Below, one piece after another: positions 9,615 through 19,805 of a stretch of DNA of 32,355 bases. The first letter of the stretch is position 1; every line of letters starts with the position of its first letter. The DNA is from Pelagibacteraceae bacterium (GTDB taxonomy: Bacteria; Pseudomonadota; Alphaproteobacteria; GCA-002720895), in contig PBCY01000024.1 in NCBI GenBank assembly GCA_002717245.1, forward strand, positions 1-32,355, in the 5' to 3' direction. The notes under the pieces are model-generated. The model worked only from the letters and a program-made list of their open reading frames with translations. It ran no database searches and had not been told where the DNA came from. The position numbers and the translations under genes are program-made.

Positions 9615-10436
9615 ATGTTTCAAATAAACGGAAAATTAACAAATAAAATTAATATAAAAGACAGAGCTGTTCAATATGGAGACGGGGTATTTGAAACTAT
9701 AGCTGTCAAAGAAAATTTATTAGAGTTCTGGAAAGAGCATTATCATAGATTGAATAAAGGTTGTAAAATTTTAAAAATAAGATGTCCATCAGAATTATTT
9801 TTAAGAAATGAAATTTTTAAATTTTTAGAAAAAATAAAAAAGAAAAAATTTGTTTTAAAAATAATTATTTCAAGAGGAGAAGGAGGAAGAGGATATAATC
9901 CGCCAAAAAAGGCAAATCCTACAAGAATTATGGGTGTTTACGATTGGCCAAATTATCCTGAAAAAAATTTGGAAAAAGGAATAATAATGGGAGTTTGTAA
10001 AACAAGAATTTCAACTCAACCTTACTTATCAAAGATTAAGCATTTAAATAGATTGGAACAAATTATTGCTAGATCGGAATGGCAAAAAAAAAGTATTTCA
10101 GAATCTCTAATGTTAGATTTTAATGATTATGTAATTGAAGGAACAACAAGCAATGTTTTTGGAGTTAAAAAAAATATTTTTTATACACCTTTAGTAAAAT
10201 TATCAGGAATAGAAGGTGTAATAAGAAATGTAATATTGAAAATATTAAAAAAAAAAAAGGAAAGATATAAAGAAAAAAATATAAAGTTAAAAGAACTTTT
10301 AAACTTTGATGAAATTTTTATATGTAATTCTATTTTTGGAATTTGGCCAGTTAAACAAATTTTAAATAAGAAGTTTTTAATTGGTAAAAAAACTAAAGAA
10401 TTAATAAATCATTTAAAATATATAAAAAAAAATTAA
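9615..10436 (+). CDS. pabC: Class IV aminotransferase, probable 4-amino-4-deoxychorismate lyase
   Basis: DRAVQYGDGVFETIAV, IKHLNRLEQIIARSEW, VIEGTTSNVFGV; located next to pabB. Confidence 0.85.
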   Translation: MFQINGKLTNKINIKDRAVQYGDGVFETIAVKENLLEFWKEHYHRLNKGCKILKIRCPSELFLRNEIFKFLEKIKKKKFVLKIIISRGEGGRGYNPPKKANPTRIMGVYDWPNYPEKNLEKGIIMGVCKTRISTQPYLSKIKHLNRLEQIIARSEWQKKSISESLMLDFNDYVIEGTTSNVFGVKKNIFYTPLVKLSGIEGVIRNVILKILKKKKERYKEKNIKLKELLNFDEIFICNSIFGIWPVKQILNKKFLIGKKTKELINHLKYIKKN

Positions 10437-10792
10437 TATTTTCTAAAAATTTTTTTTATTAAAAAAAAACCAAATAAGATAATAAATAAAGGGGCTAACC
10501 AAAGAAAATATGTTTTAGAGTTAAATTTTGGTTTAAGCAAAATAAACTCTCCATATCTTTCTTCTAAATATTTAGTAATTTCTTTTTCATTTTTACCTTC
10601 TTTTAATTTTTCTTTTATTAATAATCTTAAGTCTCTAGCTAAAATTGAATCAGAGTCATCTATGCTTTGACTTTGACATACAACACAACGAATTTTTTTA
10701 TTAATTTCTCTTGCTTTTTTTTCAATATTTTCATCTGCAAATACATTTTGAGGGAACAAAAATATAATAATTAAAATTATAATTTTTTTCAT
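10433..10792 (-). CDS. ccmH: Cytochrome c-type biogenesis protein CcmH (N-terminal domain only)
   Basis: IRCVVCQSQSIDDSDSILARDLR (RCxxCQ), signal peptide, C-terminal TM. Confidence 0.95.
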   Translation of the reverse strand: MKKIIILIIIFLFPQNVFADENIEKKAREINKKIRCVVCQSQSIDDSDSILARDLRLLIKEKLKEGKNEKEITKYLEERYGEFILLKPKFNSKTYFLWLAPLFIILFGFFLIKKIFRKY

Positions 10793-11301
10793 TTTTCTAA
10801 ACTTTTTATTTTTGTTATAAGAATTTTGATTTGTTTATCATCAATAATGCCGTTAATTTTATGTTTTATAATTCCATCCTTATCAATTAAAAAACTTTCA
10901 GGTATCCCATTTACACCCCAATTAATTCCAGTTATTCCTGTATCGTCAATTCCAATTTTAGAATAAGGATTTCCTAATTTTTTTAACCATATTTCTAAAT
11001 TTTTGACATCATCTTTATAATTAATTCCATATATTTTTATAGGTTGTTGTTTTTTTAACTTTAATAAAAAATCATGTTCAACAATACAAGGCACGCACCA
11101 ACTAGCAAAAAAATTTACTAAAAGAATTTCATTTTTAAAATCATCTTTATTTAAATTTTCACTTTTTAAGGTAATTAAATTAATTTCAGGCACTGATTTA
11201 TTTAAAAGTGGAGAATTTAAATTTTTATCTTCTTTTTTTAATCCAAAAAAAAAACAAATAAAGATAAATGTAGTTGTGATTATTAAAAATATATAATTCA
11301 T
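10789..11301 (-). CDS. ccmG: Thiol:disulfide interchange protein CcmG/DsbE
   Basis: Thioredoxin fold with VNFFASWCVPC and GVNGIPESFLID. Confidence 0.95.
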   Translation of the reverse strand: MNYIFLIITTTFIFICFFFGLKKEDKNLNSPLLNKSVPEINLITLKSENLNKDDFKNEILLVNFFASWCVPCIVEHDFLLKLKKQQPIKIYGINYKDDVKNLEIWLKKLGNPYSKIGIDDTGITGINWGVNGIPESFLIDKDGIIKHKINGIIDDKQIKILITKIKSLEK

Positions 11302-13196
11302 TTTCTTCTAAACATTCTATGAGAAAAACTAAAAATTCCACCTATAAAAGCCATAATAGATCCGATCCAAATCCAAGGCGTTAAAGGGCTATAATGAAAT
11401 CTAAATAACCACGAGTCTTCAACCGGTTCACTCATAGCTATATATATATCTGATAAACCTCTTGAATAAATAGCAGCTTCAGTAGTTGGAAATTCTTGTA
11501 CGGGATAAAATCTTTTTTGAGGTTTTAAAGTTTTAATAAACTTATTTTTTTTATATAAATTAAATTCTGCTTCATGACCTATATAATTTTTTCCTCTAAT
11601 TTTTTTTATTTTATCAAAATTTAACGAATAATTATTTAATAAAATTTTTTCTCCTACTTTTAGAGTTTCGATTTTTTCAATTTTCCATAATGTTGATCCT
11701 GTTACTCCGGCTATAAAAATAGCTACTCCAAAATGAGCTATTATCATTCCTAAGTATTGATTATTTAAAAATTTTATTTTTTTTAAATAATTTGTTCTTT
11801 CAAGGAAATTAATTAATGTCCCAAAAAAAAGCCATGCTGATAAAAATATTCCTACTAAAGCAATAATTGGTCCTTGGTATTTAATATAAAATGAAATTAA
11901 GGTAACTAATAAACTTAAAAAAAGAATTATTTTTAATCTTGAAATTAGTCCAAGTAAGTCATCTTTTTTCCAATTCAGAATTGGAGCAAAAGACATAACA
12001 ATTATTGCAGGTGCCATTATTAATGTGGTTGTAAGATTAAAATAAGGAGGACCAACAGAAATTTGTTCACCAGTAAAAATTTCTAGAAAAATAGGATAGA
12101 TTGTTCCTATAAAAATAGTTAATAGCAAAGCTATCATTAATAAATTATTAAAAACAATTGTTCCTTCTTTAGAAATTGGTGTAACTAATTTTTCTTCTTT
12201 AATAGAATTAGCTTTTTTTGTTAATAGAATTAAAGAACTAAAAATAAAAAAAGCACATATTATTAGTATAAAAACTCCTCTTGTTGGATCAGTAGCAAAA
12301 GCATGAACAGATGTAATTATTCCCGATCTTACTAAAAAAGTCCCGATTAAGCTGAAACTGAAACTTAAAAATGCAAGAAGTATTGTCCATTTCTTTAAGG
12401 CATTTCTTTTTTCTAAAACTAACGTTGAATGAAGAAGTGCGGTTGCACAAAGCCATGGCATTAAAGATGCATTCTCGACAGGATCCCAAAACCAAAAACC
12501 TCCCCATCCCAATTCATAATATGCCCACCAACTTCCTAAAGAAATACCTAATGTTAAGAAGGACCAAGATAATAATACCCAAGGCTTAATTAATTTTGCC
12601 CATCTACTATCAAAATTACCTTTATAAAATCTTGCTAATGTAAAAGAAAATACAATTGAAAGTCCAACATAGCCAATGTATAAAGTTGGAGGGTGAAAAG
12701 CTAAACCAGGGTCCTGAAGTAAAGGATTTAGATCTTCTCCATTTATTGGTACAGGTAAAATTATTATAAATGGATTTGAAGTTAGCAAAATGAATAATAA
12801 AAAAATAAAGGTAATAAGTGATTGAAATGAAAGAGTTAAAGTTTTGTATTGAAGATCTAATCTTTTATCAAATTTTGAAATTAAGAAACCAAAAAAAACT
12901 AAAACTAATACCCAAAGTAACATAGAACCTTCATGATTTCCCCATACTCCTGTAATTTTATATAAAAGAGGCTTAGCTGAATGTGAATTTTGATATACAT
13001 TTAATAAAGAAAAATCAGAAACGACATAAGCGAACATTAAAGTAAAAAACGCTACTAAAATAAAAAAGAATTGAAGTGTGATTGCTCTATCAGGATTCAG
13101 AAATCTTTTTTTATTTATATTTCTTAAATTTAAAAATTGATAACAGCTAATTAATGTTGCAAATATTAATGCTAAATTTCCAATTATTGCTGTCAT
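11298..13196 (-). CDS. ccmF: Heme lyase CcmF
   Basis: GVWGNHEGSMLLWVL and WWD-domain GWGGFWFWDPVENASLMPWL. Confidence 0.97.
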   Translation of the reverse strand: MTAIIGNLALIFATLISCYQFLNLRNINKKRFLNPDRAITLQFFFILVAFFTLMFAYVVSDFSLLNVYQNSHSAKPLLYKITGVWGNHEGSMLLWVLVLVFFGFLISKFDKRLDLQYKTLTLSFQSLITFIFLLFILLTSNPFIIILPVPINGEDLNPLLQDPGLAFHPPTLYIGYVGLSIVFSFTLARFYKGNFDSRWAKLIKPWVLLSWSFLTLGISLGSWWAYYELGWGGFWFWDPVENASLMPWLCATALLHSTLVLEKRNALKKWTILLAFLSFSFSLIGTFLVRSGIITSVHAFATDPTRGVFILIICAFFIFSSLILLTKKANSIKEEKLVTPISKEGTIVFNNLLMIALLLTIFIGTIYPIFLEIFTGEQISVGPPYFNLTTTLIMAPAIIVMSFAPILNWKKDDLLGLISRLKIILFLSLLVTLISFYIKYQGPIIALVGIFLSAWLFFGTLINFLERTNYLKKIKFLNNQYLGMIIAHFGVAIFIAGVTGSTLWKIEKIETLKVGEKILLNNYSLNFDKIKKIRGKNYIGHEAEFNLYKKNKFIKTLKPQKRFYPVQEFPTTEAAIYSRGLSDIYIAMSEPVEDSWLFRFHYSPLTPWIWIGSIMAFIGGIFSFSHRMFRRK

Positions 13197-13207
13197 ATAA
13201 ATTTATT

Positions 13208-13615
13208 TTAATTTTCTAATTTTTTTTTTATTTCTGGCGGCATGTAATTTTCATCATGTTTAGCAAGTACTTCTGTAGCAGTAAAAATATTATTTTTTAA
13301 AAAACCTTTAACTATCACACCTTGTCCTTCTCTAAATAAGTCAGGTAAAATACCTTCATAGCTTACTTTTATATTTTTTTTTAAATCAGTAATAACAAAA
13401 TTAATTTTTATATTGTTTCTTTCAACACTATTTTCTTCAACTAAACCTCCAAGTCTTACTTTTTCATTTTCTTTTAGATTTTTTTGTAAAATTTCTGAAG
13501 GAGTGTAAAAAAATAATATGTTATCTTGTAAAACAATTAAAATTATTCCTATAACAAAGCAGAAAAAAGTAAAAGCTGAAAAAAGTAGATAAAAGCGTTT
13601 TTTTTTGGGGGTCAT
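13208..13615 (-). CDS. ccmE: Cytochrome c maturation protein CcmE
   Basis: RLGGLVEE, EGILPDLFREGQGVIVKG, heme-binding AKHDENYMPPE. Confidence 0.96.
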   Translation of the reverse strand: MTPKKKRFYLLFSAFTFFCFVIGIILIVLQDNILFFYTPSEILQKNLKENEKVRLGGLVEENSVERNNIKINFVITDLKKNIKVSYEGILPDLFREGQGVIVKGFLKNNIFTATEVLAKHDENYMPPEIKKKLEN

Positions 13616-13623
13616 TGTAATAT

Positions 13624-13767
13624 TTATTTGTTTTTTCTATTTTTTGAAATTTTTTCAAAAATTTTTTCTTTTTTTTTTAATGAATTAAAAGAAATAAAAA
13701 TTAATAAAAACATTATTACAAATGTAAATGAACTAGCCGAGATTATATAAAATAAATTATTTATCAT
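13624..13767 (-). CDS. ccmD: CcmD-like heme exporter small protein (47 aa: MINNLFYIISASSFTFVIMFLLIFISFNSLKKKEKIFEKISKNRKNK)
   Basis: Manual translation. One TM helix then a basic tail; starts with a 4-nt ATGA overlap with the ccmC stop and precedes ccmE. Missing from the ORF track because of length. Confidence 0.85.
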   Translation of the reverse strand: MINNLFYIISASSFTFVIMFLLIFISFNSLKKKEKIFEKISKNRKNK

Positions 13768-14489
13768 TCTGTAAAACTTAAGTTATTAATTTTCTCATTT
13801 GTAATCTCAGATCTCATTCTAATTATCAATACTACTAAGAAATAAAAGAAGAAACCTAGAGCAGTTATTAATAAAGGAGTTAACATGCTAAAATGTATAG
13901 TTGGTCCAGTTAATTTAATTACACTTGCTGGTTGATGTAATGTATTCCACCAGTCAACTGAAAATTTAATAATTGGTATATTTACAAAGCCAAGTATAGC
14001 TAATAAAGCAGCAGCTTGCCCTGATTTTGTGATATTTTCAGAGAAATTAAAAATAGTCATGTGCCCTAGATATAAAAAAAATAAAACTAACATTGAAGTT
14101 ATTCTTGCATCCCAAACCCACCAAGTGCCCCAGGTAGGTTTTCCCCAAATTGATCCAGTAACTAATGCAATTAAAGTAAAACTAGCCCCTATTAAAGAAG
14201 CTGATTTACAAAAAATATTTGCAAGCAAATGTTTGTTAATTAGATATATACAACTAGCAACAGCAATCGATGAATAAATCATTAAAGCCATCCATGCGGA
14301 AGGAACATGAACATACATTATTCTTACTAAATTTCCTTGTTGGTAATCTTCTGGAGAATTAAAAAATCCTTGGTATAGACCAAAAGATAGAAAAGCTATC
14401 ATTAAAAAAACTAGATAAATAAATGTTTTTTCACATAAATTTAAAAATCTCGCAGGATTAGCATATTTAAATATTTTAAAATTTTTCAT
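13764..14489 (-). CDS. ccmC: Heme ABC exporter permease CcmC
   Basis: MYVHVPSAWMA, GTWWVWDARITSMLVLFFLYLG WWD domain. Confidence 0.97.
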   Translation of the reverse strand: MKNFKIFKYANPARFLNLCEKTFIYLVFLMIAFLSFGLYQGFFNSPEDYQQGNLVRIMYVHVPSAWMALMIYSSIAVASCIYLINKHLLANIFCKSASLIGASFTLIALVTGSIWGKPTWGTWWVWDARITSMLVLFFLYLGHMTIFNFSENITKSGQAAALLAILGFVNIPIIKFSVDWWNTLHQPASVIKLTGPTIHFSMLTPLLITALGFFFYFLVVLIIRMRSEITNEKINNLSFTE

Positions 14490-14507
14490 AAAAAAAAATA
14501 AATTTTA

Positions 14508-15518
14508 TTAAAATAAATTAGTTTCTTTTTTTATACAATCAAAAGCATATTTAGCGCTTATACTTTTCATACCTTTTTCTTCAGGAATTTTATCTGCATC
14601 CACAATACTTTTTATTTCACCTGTTGGAGGGACTATTGCTTTATAAGTTTTTAGATGTTTTAAAGGTGGAGAAGCTCCCATTATACCATATGAAGGTATC
14701 CCAATTAATGCTGACAAATTATATGCACCAGAATCTAATCCTATAAAAAGTGAACTGTTTTTGATTATAGCAGCGTTTTCATGTAACGAAACGCAGGAAG
14801 TAACAATATTTTTTTTATTATTTAAATTATAAGTAATTTGATTTACAAATTTTTTTTCGTTTGGTGCACCAATTATAAATATTGTTCCATTAAATGATTT
14901 TGATATAAAATTTATTAATTTAGAAAATCTTTCATCAGGCCATTTTTTAAAATCTGCTTTATTTGTTGACGATATAACAATCCATGGAGAATTAATTTTT
15001 TTATATTTTTTTTTAATTTTTAATAAAGATTTTTTTTCTATAAAAAATTTAGGTTTAATTTGATTATTTTTTATTTTATGTGATTTTAAAAAAATATTTG
15101 CTTTTTCAAATGGTCTCTCAACTTTTGAATTTTTAGGCATAATATTTTTTTTTGTTAAAAATATTTTTTGTAAACCATATTCATATCCTAAAATTTCCTT
15201 TGTTCCTGCGTAAAAAGCAGATAAAGCATATTTTACACTTTCATGAAAAATCCATATTTTTTTTACACTATTTTTTTTTAAAGATTTTGAAATTTTAAAA
15301 AAACTAAAAATATTTGTAAAAAAACCTCTTGTATCATCGAGATCTATTATTTTTTCTATAAAAGGATCTGCGCTTAATAATTCTTGTGCATTAGTTGTTT
15401 TTTTTGAGAATAAAATAACTTTTTTTTCATCGGTTTGTCTTGCGATAGCATGTATATATGGTAAATGCCAAATCAAATCTCCCATACCATTATAAGAATG
15501 AATTATAGCAGTTTTCAT
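14508..15518 (-). CDS. Glycosyltransferase family 9 (heptosyltransferase-like)
   Basis: Starts MKTAIIHSYNGMGDLIWHLPYIHAIA (track start at 15557 lies inside ccmB); SSLFIGLDSGAYNLSALIGIPSYGIMGAS is the GT9 C-terminal motif. Confidence 0.85.
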   Translation of the reverse strand: MKTAIIHSYNGMGDLIWHLPYIHAIARQTDEKKVILFSKKTTNAQELLSADPFIEKIIDLDDTRGFFTNIFSFFKISKSLKKNSVKKIWIFHESVKYALSAFYAGTKEILGYEYGLQKIFLTKKNIMPKNSKVERPFEKANIFLKSHKIKNNQIKPKFFIEKKSLLKIKKKYKKINSPWIVISSTNKADFKKWPDERFSKLINFISKSFNGTIFIIGAPNEKKFVNQITYNLNNKKNIVTSCVSLHENAAIIKNSSLFIGLDSGAYNLSALIGIPSYGIMGASPPLKHLKTYKAIVPPTGEIKSIVDADKIPEEKGMKSISAKYAFDCIKKETNLF

Positions 15519-16183
15519 TATCTGTATTTTAACCTTAAAGCAAGGCCTCCTATCCATGGTGAAACGGCAATTACAATTAACAGATACCCAATTAAAATTT
15601 TAAATTCTTGACTAATCTCATTTAAAATAATTTCTGAGTTTGAAGCTTCTATACCAAAAATTAAAACTGGAATATAAAGTGGTAACGTTATTAAAGATAT
15701 AATTGAGCTTCCTTTATTGAATCCTAGCACTAAAGCGGAAGTTACAGTTCCTATCATACATAAAATTGGCGTTCCAATTAAAAGAGCAATAAATATATTT
15801 ATTAATTTGTCGGCTTGTAAATTAAAAAGTAAAACAAGTAAAGGAGATAAAATTATTATTGGGAGACATGTAATAATCCAGATAGTTAAAGATTTAGCTA
15901 AAAAAATTGTTTCTAAAGGAATTCCTGATAAATAAATTTGATCTAATATTCCGTCTTCATAATCTTGCTCAAAAAGTTTTTCTACTGAAAAAATTATTGT
16001 TAATAGAGTTAGAAACCAAATAATTCCAATCAAGAATTTTTTGATTATAATTTGATCACCTTGAAATATTATAGGTAAAATCAAAATTGAAAATATAAAA
16101 AATAGAATTGAAATTATACTTTCGTTTTTTTTCCTTAACGAAATCTTTATATCTGAAATTATTAAATTAAAAAAATCTAACAT
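15518..16183 (-). CDS. ccmB: Heme exporter protein CcmB
   Basis: Six-TM permease with FEQDYEDGILDQIYLSGIPLE; adjacent to ccmA. Confidence 0.94.
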   Translation of the reverse strand: MLDFFNLIISDIKISLRKKNESIISILFFIFSILILPIIFQGDQIIIKKFLIGIIWFLTLLTIIFSVEKLFEQDYEDGILDQIYLSGIPLETIFLAKSLTIWIITCLPIIILSPLLVLLFNLQADKLINIFIALLIGTPILCMIGTVTSALVLGFNKGSSIISLITLPLYIPVLIFGIEASNSEIILNEISQEFKILIGYLLIVIAVSPWIGGLALRLKYR

Positions 16184-16192
16184 ATTTTAAAA

Positions 16193-16807
16193 TTAATTTA
16201 TTGTTAAATCGATATTTTTATTTTTTATATTTATTTCATCATGGCTTGCAATTACAGCTATGCCATTTGATTTTAAATGTTGATTTAATATTTTAAAAAA
16301 AATTAAAGTATTTTTTTTATCTAAGCTATTAGTTGGCTCATCTAAAAACCAAATTTTACTATTGGATAATATTAATCTAGAAAGTGAAACTCTTCTTTTT
16401 TCTCCTGATGATAAGTTTTCAATTTTAATATCTAATAAATGTTTTAAATTAAAAATTTTTATAGCATTTTTAAAGTTTTCTTTTTTCAAATTTTTTTTAA
16501 TTTTGAGATAAAAATTTAAATTTTCTCTTACTGTTAAAGCATTTTTTATAGCATTTTCATGGCCTATATATTCAAAAAGTTTTAAATATTCATCTTTTGA
16601 AGTATTTATATTTTTTTTATCAAATATAATAGATCCTGATAAAGGTTTTAATAATCCACTTAAAATTTTTAATAAAGTGGTTTTACCTGAACCATTGGCA
16701 CCTTTAATAACAAGAAGTTCTTGATTTTTAAGCTTGAAATTAAGGTTTTTAAATAATAATTTGTTGCCTCTAATACAGGAAATGTTTTTTATTTCAAAAA
16801 AAGACAT
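16193..16807 (-). CDS. ccmA: Heme ABC exporter ATP-binding protein CcmA
   Basis: Walker A GANGSGKTTLL, LSSGEKRRVSLSRL, Walker B IWFLDEPTNSLD. Confidence 0.95.
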   Translation of the reverse strand: MSFFEIKNISCIRGNKLLFKNLNFKLKNQELLVIKGANGSGKTTLLKILSGLLKPLSGSIIFDKKNINTSKDEYLKLFEYIGHENAIKNALTVRENLNFYLKIKKNLKKENFKNAIKIFNLKHLLDIKIENLSSGEKRRVSLSRLILSNSKIWFLDEPTNSLDKKNTLIFFKILNQHLKSNGIAVIASHDEINIKNKNIDLTIN

Positions 16808-16854
16808 TAATTTTATTTAATTAAGTTTTATATTGTAATCAATAAACAAATTCT

Positions 16855-19440
16855 ATGAATTTAAATATTAAAAAAAAATTTAAATTAAATAACAAAGTTT
16901 ACAATTATTATAGTTTAAAGGATTTTGAAAAAAAGAATGGTATTAAAATTAAGAATTTACCATTTACAATTAAAATTCTTTTAGAAAATTTATTAAGAAA
17001 TCAAAATAATAGTGAAAATATCAAACAAATTAAAAATTTGATTAATAATACTATTTCATCAGAAATATTTTTTAATCCTTCAAGAATATTAATGCAAGAT
17101 TTTACTGGAATACCGGCTATAGCTGATTTAGCAGCAATGAGAGATAAAATGTATAAAATGGGAAAAAATACTAAAAAAATTAACCCTTTAGTACCCGTAG
17201 ATTTGGTTATTGATCATTCAATTAATGTAAATTTTTATGGTAGTAAAAATGCATTAAATTTAAATGTTAAAAGAGAATTTAAAGAAAATTCAGAAAGATA
17301 TAATTTTTTAAAATGGAGTCAGGCTTCATTTAAAAATTTTAAAGTTATACCCCCAGGAAATGGTATCTGCCATCAAGTAAATTTAGAATACTTAGCTAAA
17401 GTTGTAAGTACAAAATTAATTAATAAAGATTTATATATTTATCCTGATACTTTAGTTGGAACTGATAGCCACACTACTATGATTAATTCATTAGGTGTTT
17501 TAGGTTGGGGTGTAGGTGGTATAGAAGCAGAAGCAGCTATGTTAAATCAGCCAATACCAATAAATGTTCCTAATGTTATAGGTGTGAATTTAAAGAAAAA
17601 ATTAAAAGAAGGAGTCACAGCAACTGATTTAGTTTTAAGTTTAACAAATCTATTAAGAAAGAAAAATGTAGTTGGAAAGTTTATAGAATTTTTTGGCGAA
17701 GGCGTTAAAAATCTATCTTTGCCTGATAGAGCAACAATATCAAATATGGCTCCGGAATATGGTGCTACATGCGGTTTTTTCCCAGTTGATAATGTTACAA
17801 TTGATTATTTAAAATTAACAGCTAGAAACAATGAACATATTAATTTAGTTAAAAAATATTTGAAATTACAAAATTTATTTAGAGAAAAGGATGATAATAA
17901 AATTAAATATAATAAAATTATAAATTTTGAATTAGATAAAATAGAAAGTGCAGTTGCCGGACCAAAAAGACCGCAAGATTTAATTAAATTATCAAAAATT
18001 ACAGATAATTTTAAAAATAATTATAATTTAAAAAAAACAAATAATTCAAAATTAGATAACGGGAGTGTTGTCATTGCTGCAATTACAAGTTGTACCAACA
18101 CTTCTAATCCAACTTTAATGGTTGCAGCAGCTTTACTAGCAAAAAATGCATTAAAATTAGGTTTAAAAGTTAAGCCTTGGGTTAAAACTTCTTTAGCTCC
18201 AGGAAGTAAAGTAGTAACTGATTATTTAAAAAAAGCAAATTTACAAAAATATTTAGATTATTTAGGATTTAATTTAGTTGGATATGGTTGTACTACATGT
18301 ATAGGAAATTCAGGTCCTTTAGAAAATAAATTTGAAAAAAAAATTATAAAAAATAACTTAACCGTATGCTCTGTTCTATCTGGAAATAGAAATTTCGAAG
18401 GAAGAATTAATTCTTTAGTAAAAGCAAATTATTTAGCTTCTCCACCGCTTGTAGTAGCTTTTGCAATTTTTGGAAATATAAATATTAATTTTTATAAAGA
18501 ACCTTTAGGAATTGATAAAAAAAATAATAAAGTTTTTTTAAAAGATATATGGCCTAATCAAAAAGAAATTAATTTAATTTTAGATAAAATTTTATCACCA
18601 AGAATTTTTAAAAAAAGATATTCAACAATTTTTAAGGGTGAAAATTATTGGAATAAAAAAAGTAAATTAGTTAAATCTGATTTATATAATTGGTCGAAAA
18701 AAAGTACCTATATAAAAAAGCCTCCTTTTTTTGAAAATATAAATAATGAAAAAAGGAAAATTAATAATATTTTAAATGCAAGACTAATTGCATTACTAGG
18801 CGATTCTATTACTACAGATCATATTTCACCAGCAGGTAGAATAAAATCAGACTCTCTTGCTTCAAAATATTTACAAAAAAAGAATGTCAAAATATTTGAT
18901 TTTAATACTTACGGATCACGTAGAGGTAATCATGAAATAATGATGAGAGGTGTTTTTTCTAATATGGATATACCTTCTGTGTATCAGTTATCACAAAAAT
19001 ATAAAAAAATTAATGTTCCTTCAATAATTATTGCTGGTAAAGAATACGGAACAGGCTCATCAAGAGATTGGGCAGCTAAAGGCGTTAGTTTGTTAGGAGT
19101 TAAAGCAGTTATATTTGAAACAATTGAAAGAATTCACAGAACTAATTTGATAGGTATGGGCATATTACCATTACAGTTTTTGGGTAAAGATAATGCAAAA
19201 AATCTTAAAATAAAAGGTGACGAAGTGTTTGATTTTGTTGATTTAGATAATGATTTAAAACCTAATAAAATCATAAAATGTTATATAAATTATAAAAATG
19301 GGCAAAAAAAAATAATTAAGCTTAAATTAAGAATTGACAGTAAAAAAGAACTTGAATATTTATCAAATGGAGGCATTTTACCTTATGTTTTAAAACAGAT
19401 TTGTAATGAAGAAAATACCCAAAATTATGATAATATATGA
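16855..19440 (+). CDS. acnA: Aconitate hydratase A
   Basis: FTGIPAIADLAAMRD, VGTDSHTTMINSLGVLGWGVGGIEAEAAML, TSCTNTSNP, GCTTCIGNSG, YGTGSSRDWAAKG. Confidence 0.97.
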   Translation: MNLNIKKKFKLNNKVYNYYSLKDFEKKNGIKIKNLPFTIKILLENLLRNQNNSENIKQIKNLINNTISSEIFFNPSRILMQDFTGIPAIADLAAMRDKMYKMGKNTKKINPLVPVDLVIDHSINVNFYGSKNALNLNVKREFKENSERYNFLKWSQASFKNFKVIPPGNGICHQVNLEYLAKVVSTKLINKDLYIYPDTLVGTDSHTTMINSLGVLGWGVGGIEAEAAMLNQPIPINVPNVIGVNLKKKLKEGVTATDLVLSLTNLLRKKNVVGKFIEFFGEGVKNLSLPDRATISNMAPEYGATCGFFPVDNVTIDYLKLTARNNEHINLVKKYLKLQNLFREKDDNKIKYNKIINFELDKIESAVAGPKRPQDLIKLSKITDNFKNNYNLKKTNNSKLDNGSVVIAAITSCTNTSNPTLMVAAALLAKNALKLGLKVKPWVKTSLAPGSKVVTDYLKKANLQKYLDYLGFNLVGYGCTTCIGNSGPLENKFEKKIIKNNLTVCSVLSGNRNFEGRINSLVKANYLASPPLVVAFAIFGNININFYKEPLGIDKKNNKVFLKDIWPNQKEINLILDKILSPRIFKKRYSTIFKGENYWNKKSKLVKSDLYNWSKKSTYIKKPPFFENINNEKRKINNILNARLIALLGDSITTDHISPAGRIKSDSLASKYLQKKNVKIFDFNTYGSRRGNHEIMMRGVFSNMDIPSVYQLSQKYKKINVPSIIIAGKEYGTGSSRDWAAKGVSLLGVKAVIFETIERIHRTNLIGMGILPLQFLGKDNAKNLKIKGDEVFDFVDLDNDLKPNKIIKCYINYKNGQKKIIKLKLRIDSKKELEYLSNGGILPYVLKQICNEENTQNYDNI

Positions 19441-19460
19441 TATAATACTTATATTGCCTT

Positions 19461-19805
19461 ATGCCTTACGTTGTTAATCAAAAATGTATTAAATGCAAAT
19501 ATACTGATTGCGTTGAAGTATGCCCAGTTGATTGTTTTTATGAGGGAGAAAATATGTTAGTTATTCATCCAGATGAATGTATAGATTGTGGGGTATGTGA
19601 ACCAGAATGTCCAGTAGAAGCTATAACTCCTGATACTGATGACGAAGCAAAAGATTGGGTTGATATAAATAAAAAATTTTCAGATTCATGGCCTAATATT
19701 TCAAAAAAAAAGGAAAGTTTTTCTAAAGAAGAACAAGATAAATATGCTAAACAAGAAGATAAAAAAGAACTTTTTAGCGAAAAACCTGGAAAGGCAGAAG
19801 AATAA
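19461..19805 (+). CDS. fdxA: Ferredoxin FdxA, 7Fe/8Fe type
   Basis: [47 protein letters not shown]. Confidence 0.95.
   Translation: MPYVVNQKCIKCKYTDCVEVCPVDCFYEGENMLVIHPDECIDCGVCEPECPVEAITPDTDDEAKDWVDINKKFSDSWPNISKKKESFSKEEQDKYAKQEDKKELFSEKPGKAEE

Noticed and set aside
12289-12589. Small ORFs (12289-12507 -, 12371-12589 +) overlapping ccmF
   Set aside because: Inside the conserved ccmF WWD region; no domain or RBS support.
14508-15557. Track start at 15557 for the GT9 gene (MDRRPCFKVKIQI...)
   Set aside because: The first 13 residues lie within ccmB; the ATG at 15518 begins the conserved GT9 N-terminus and gives the coupled TAATG junction.
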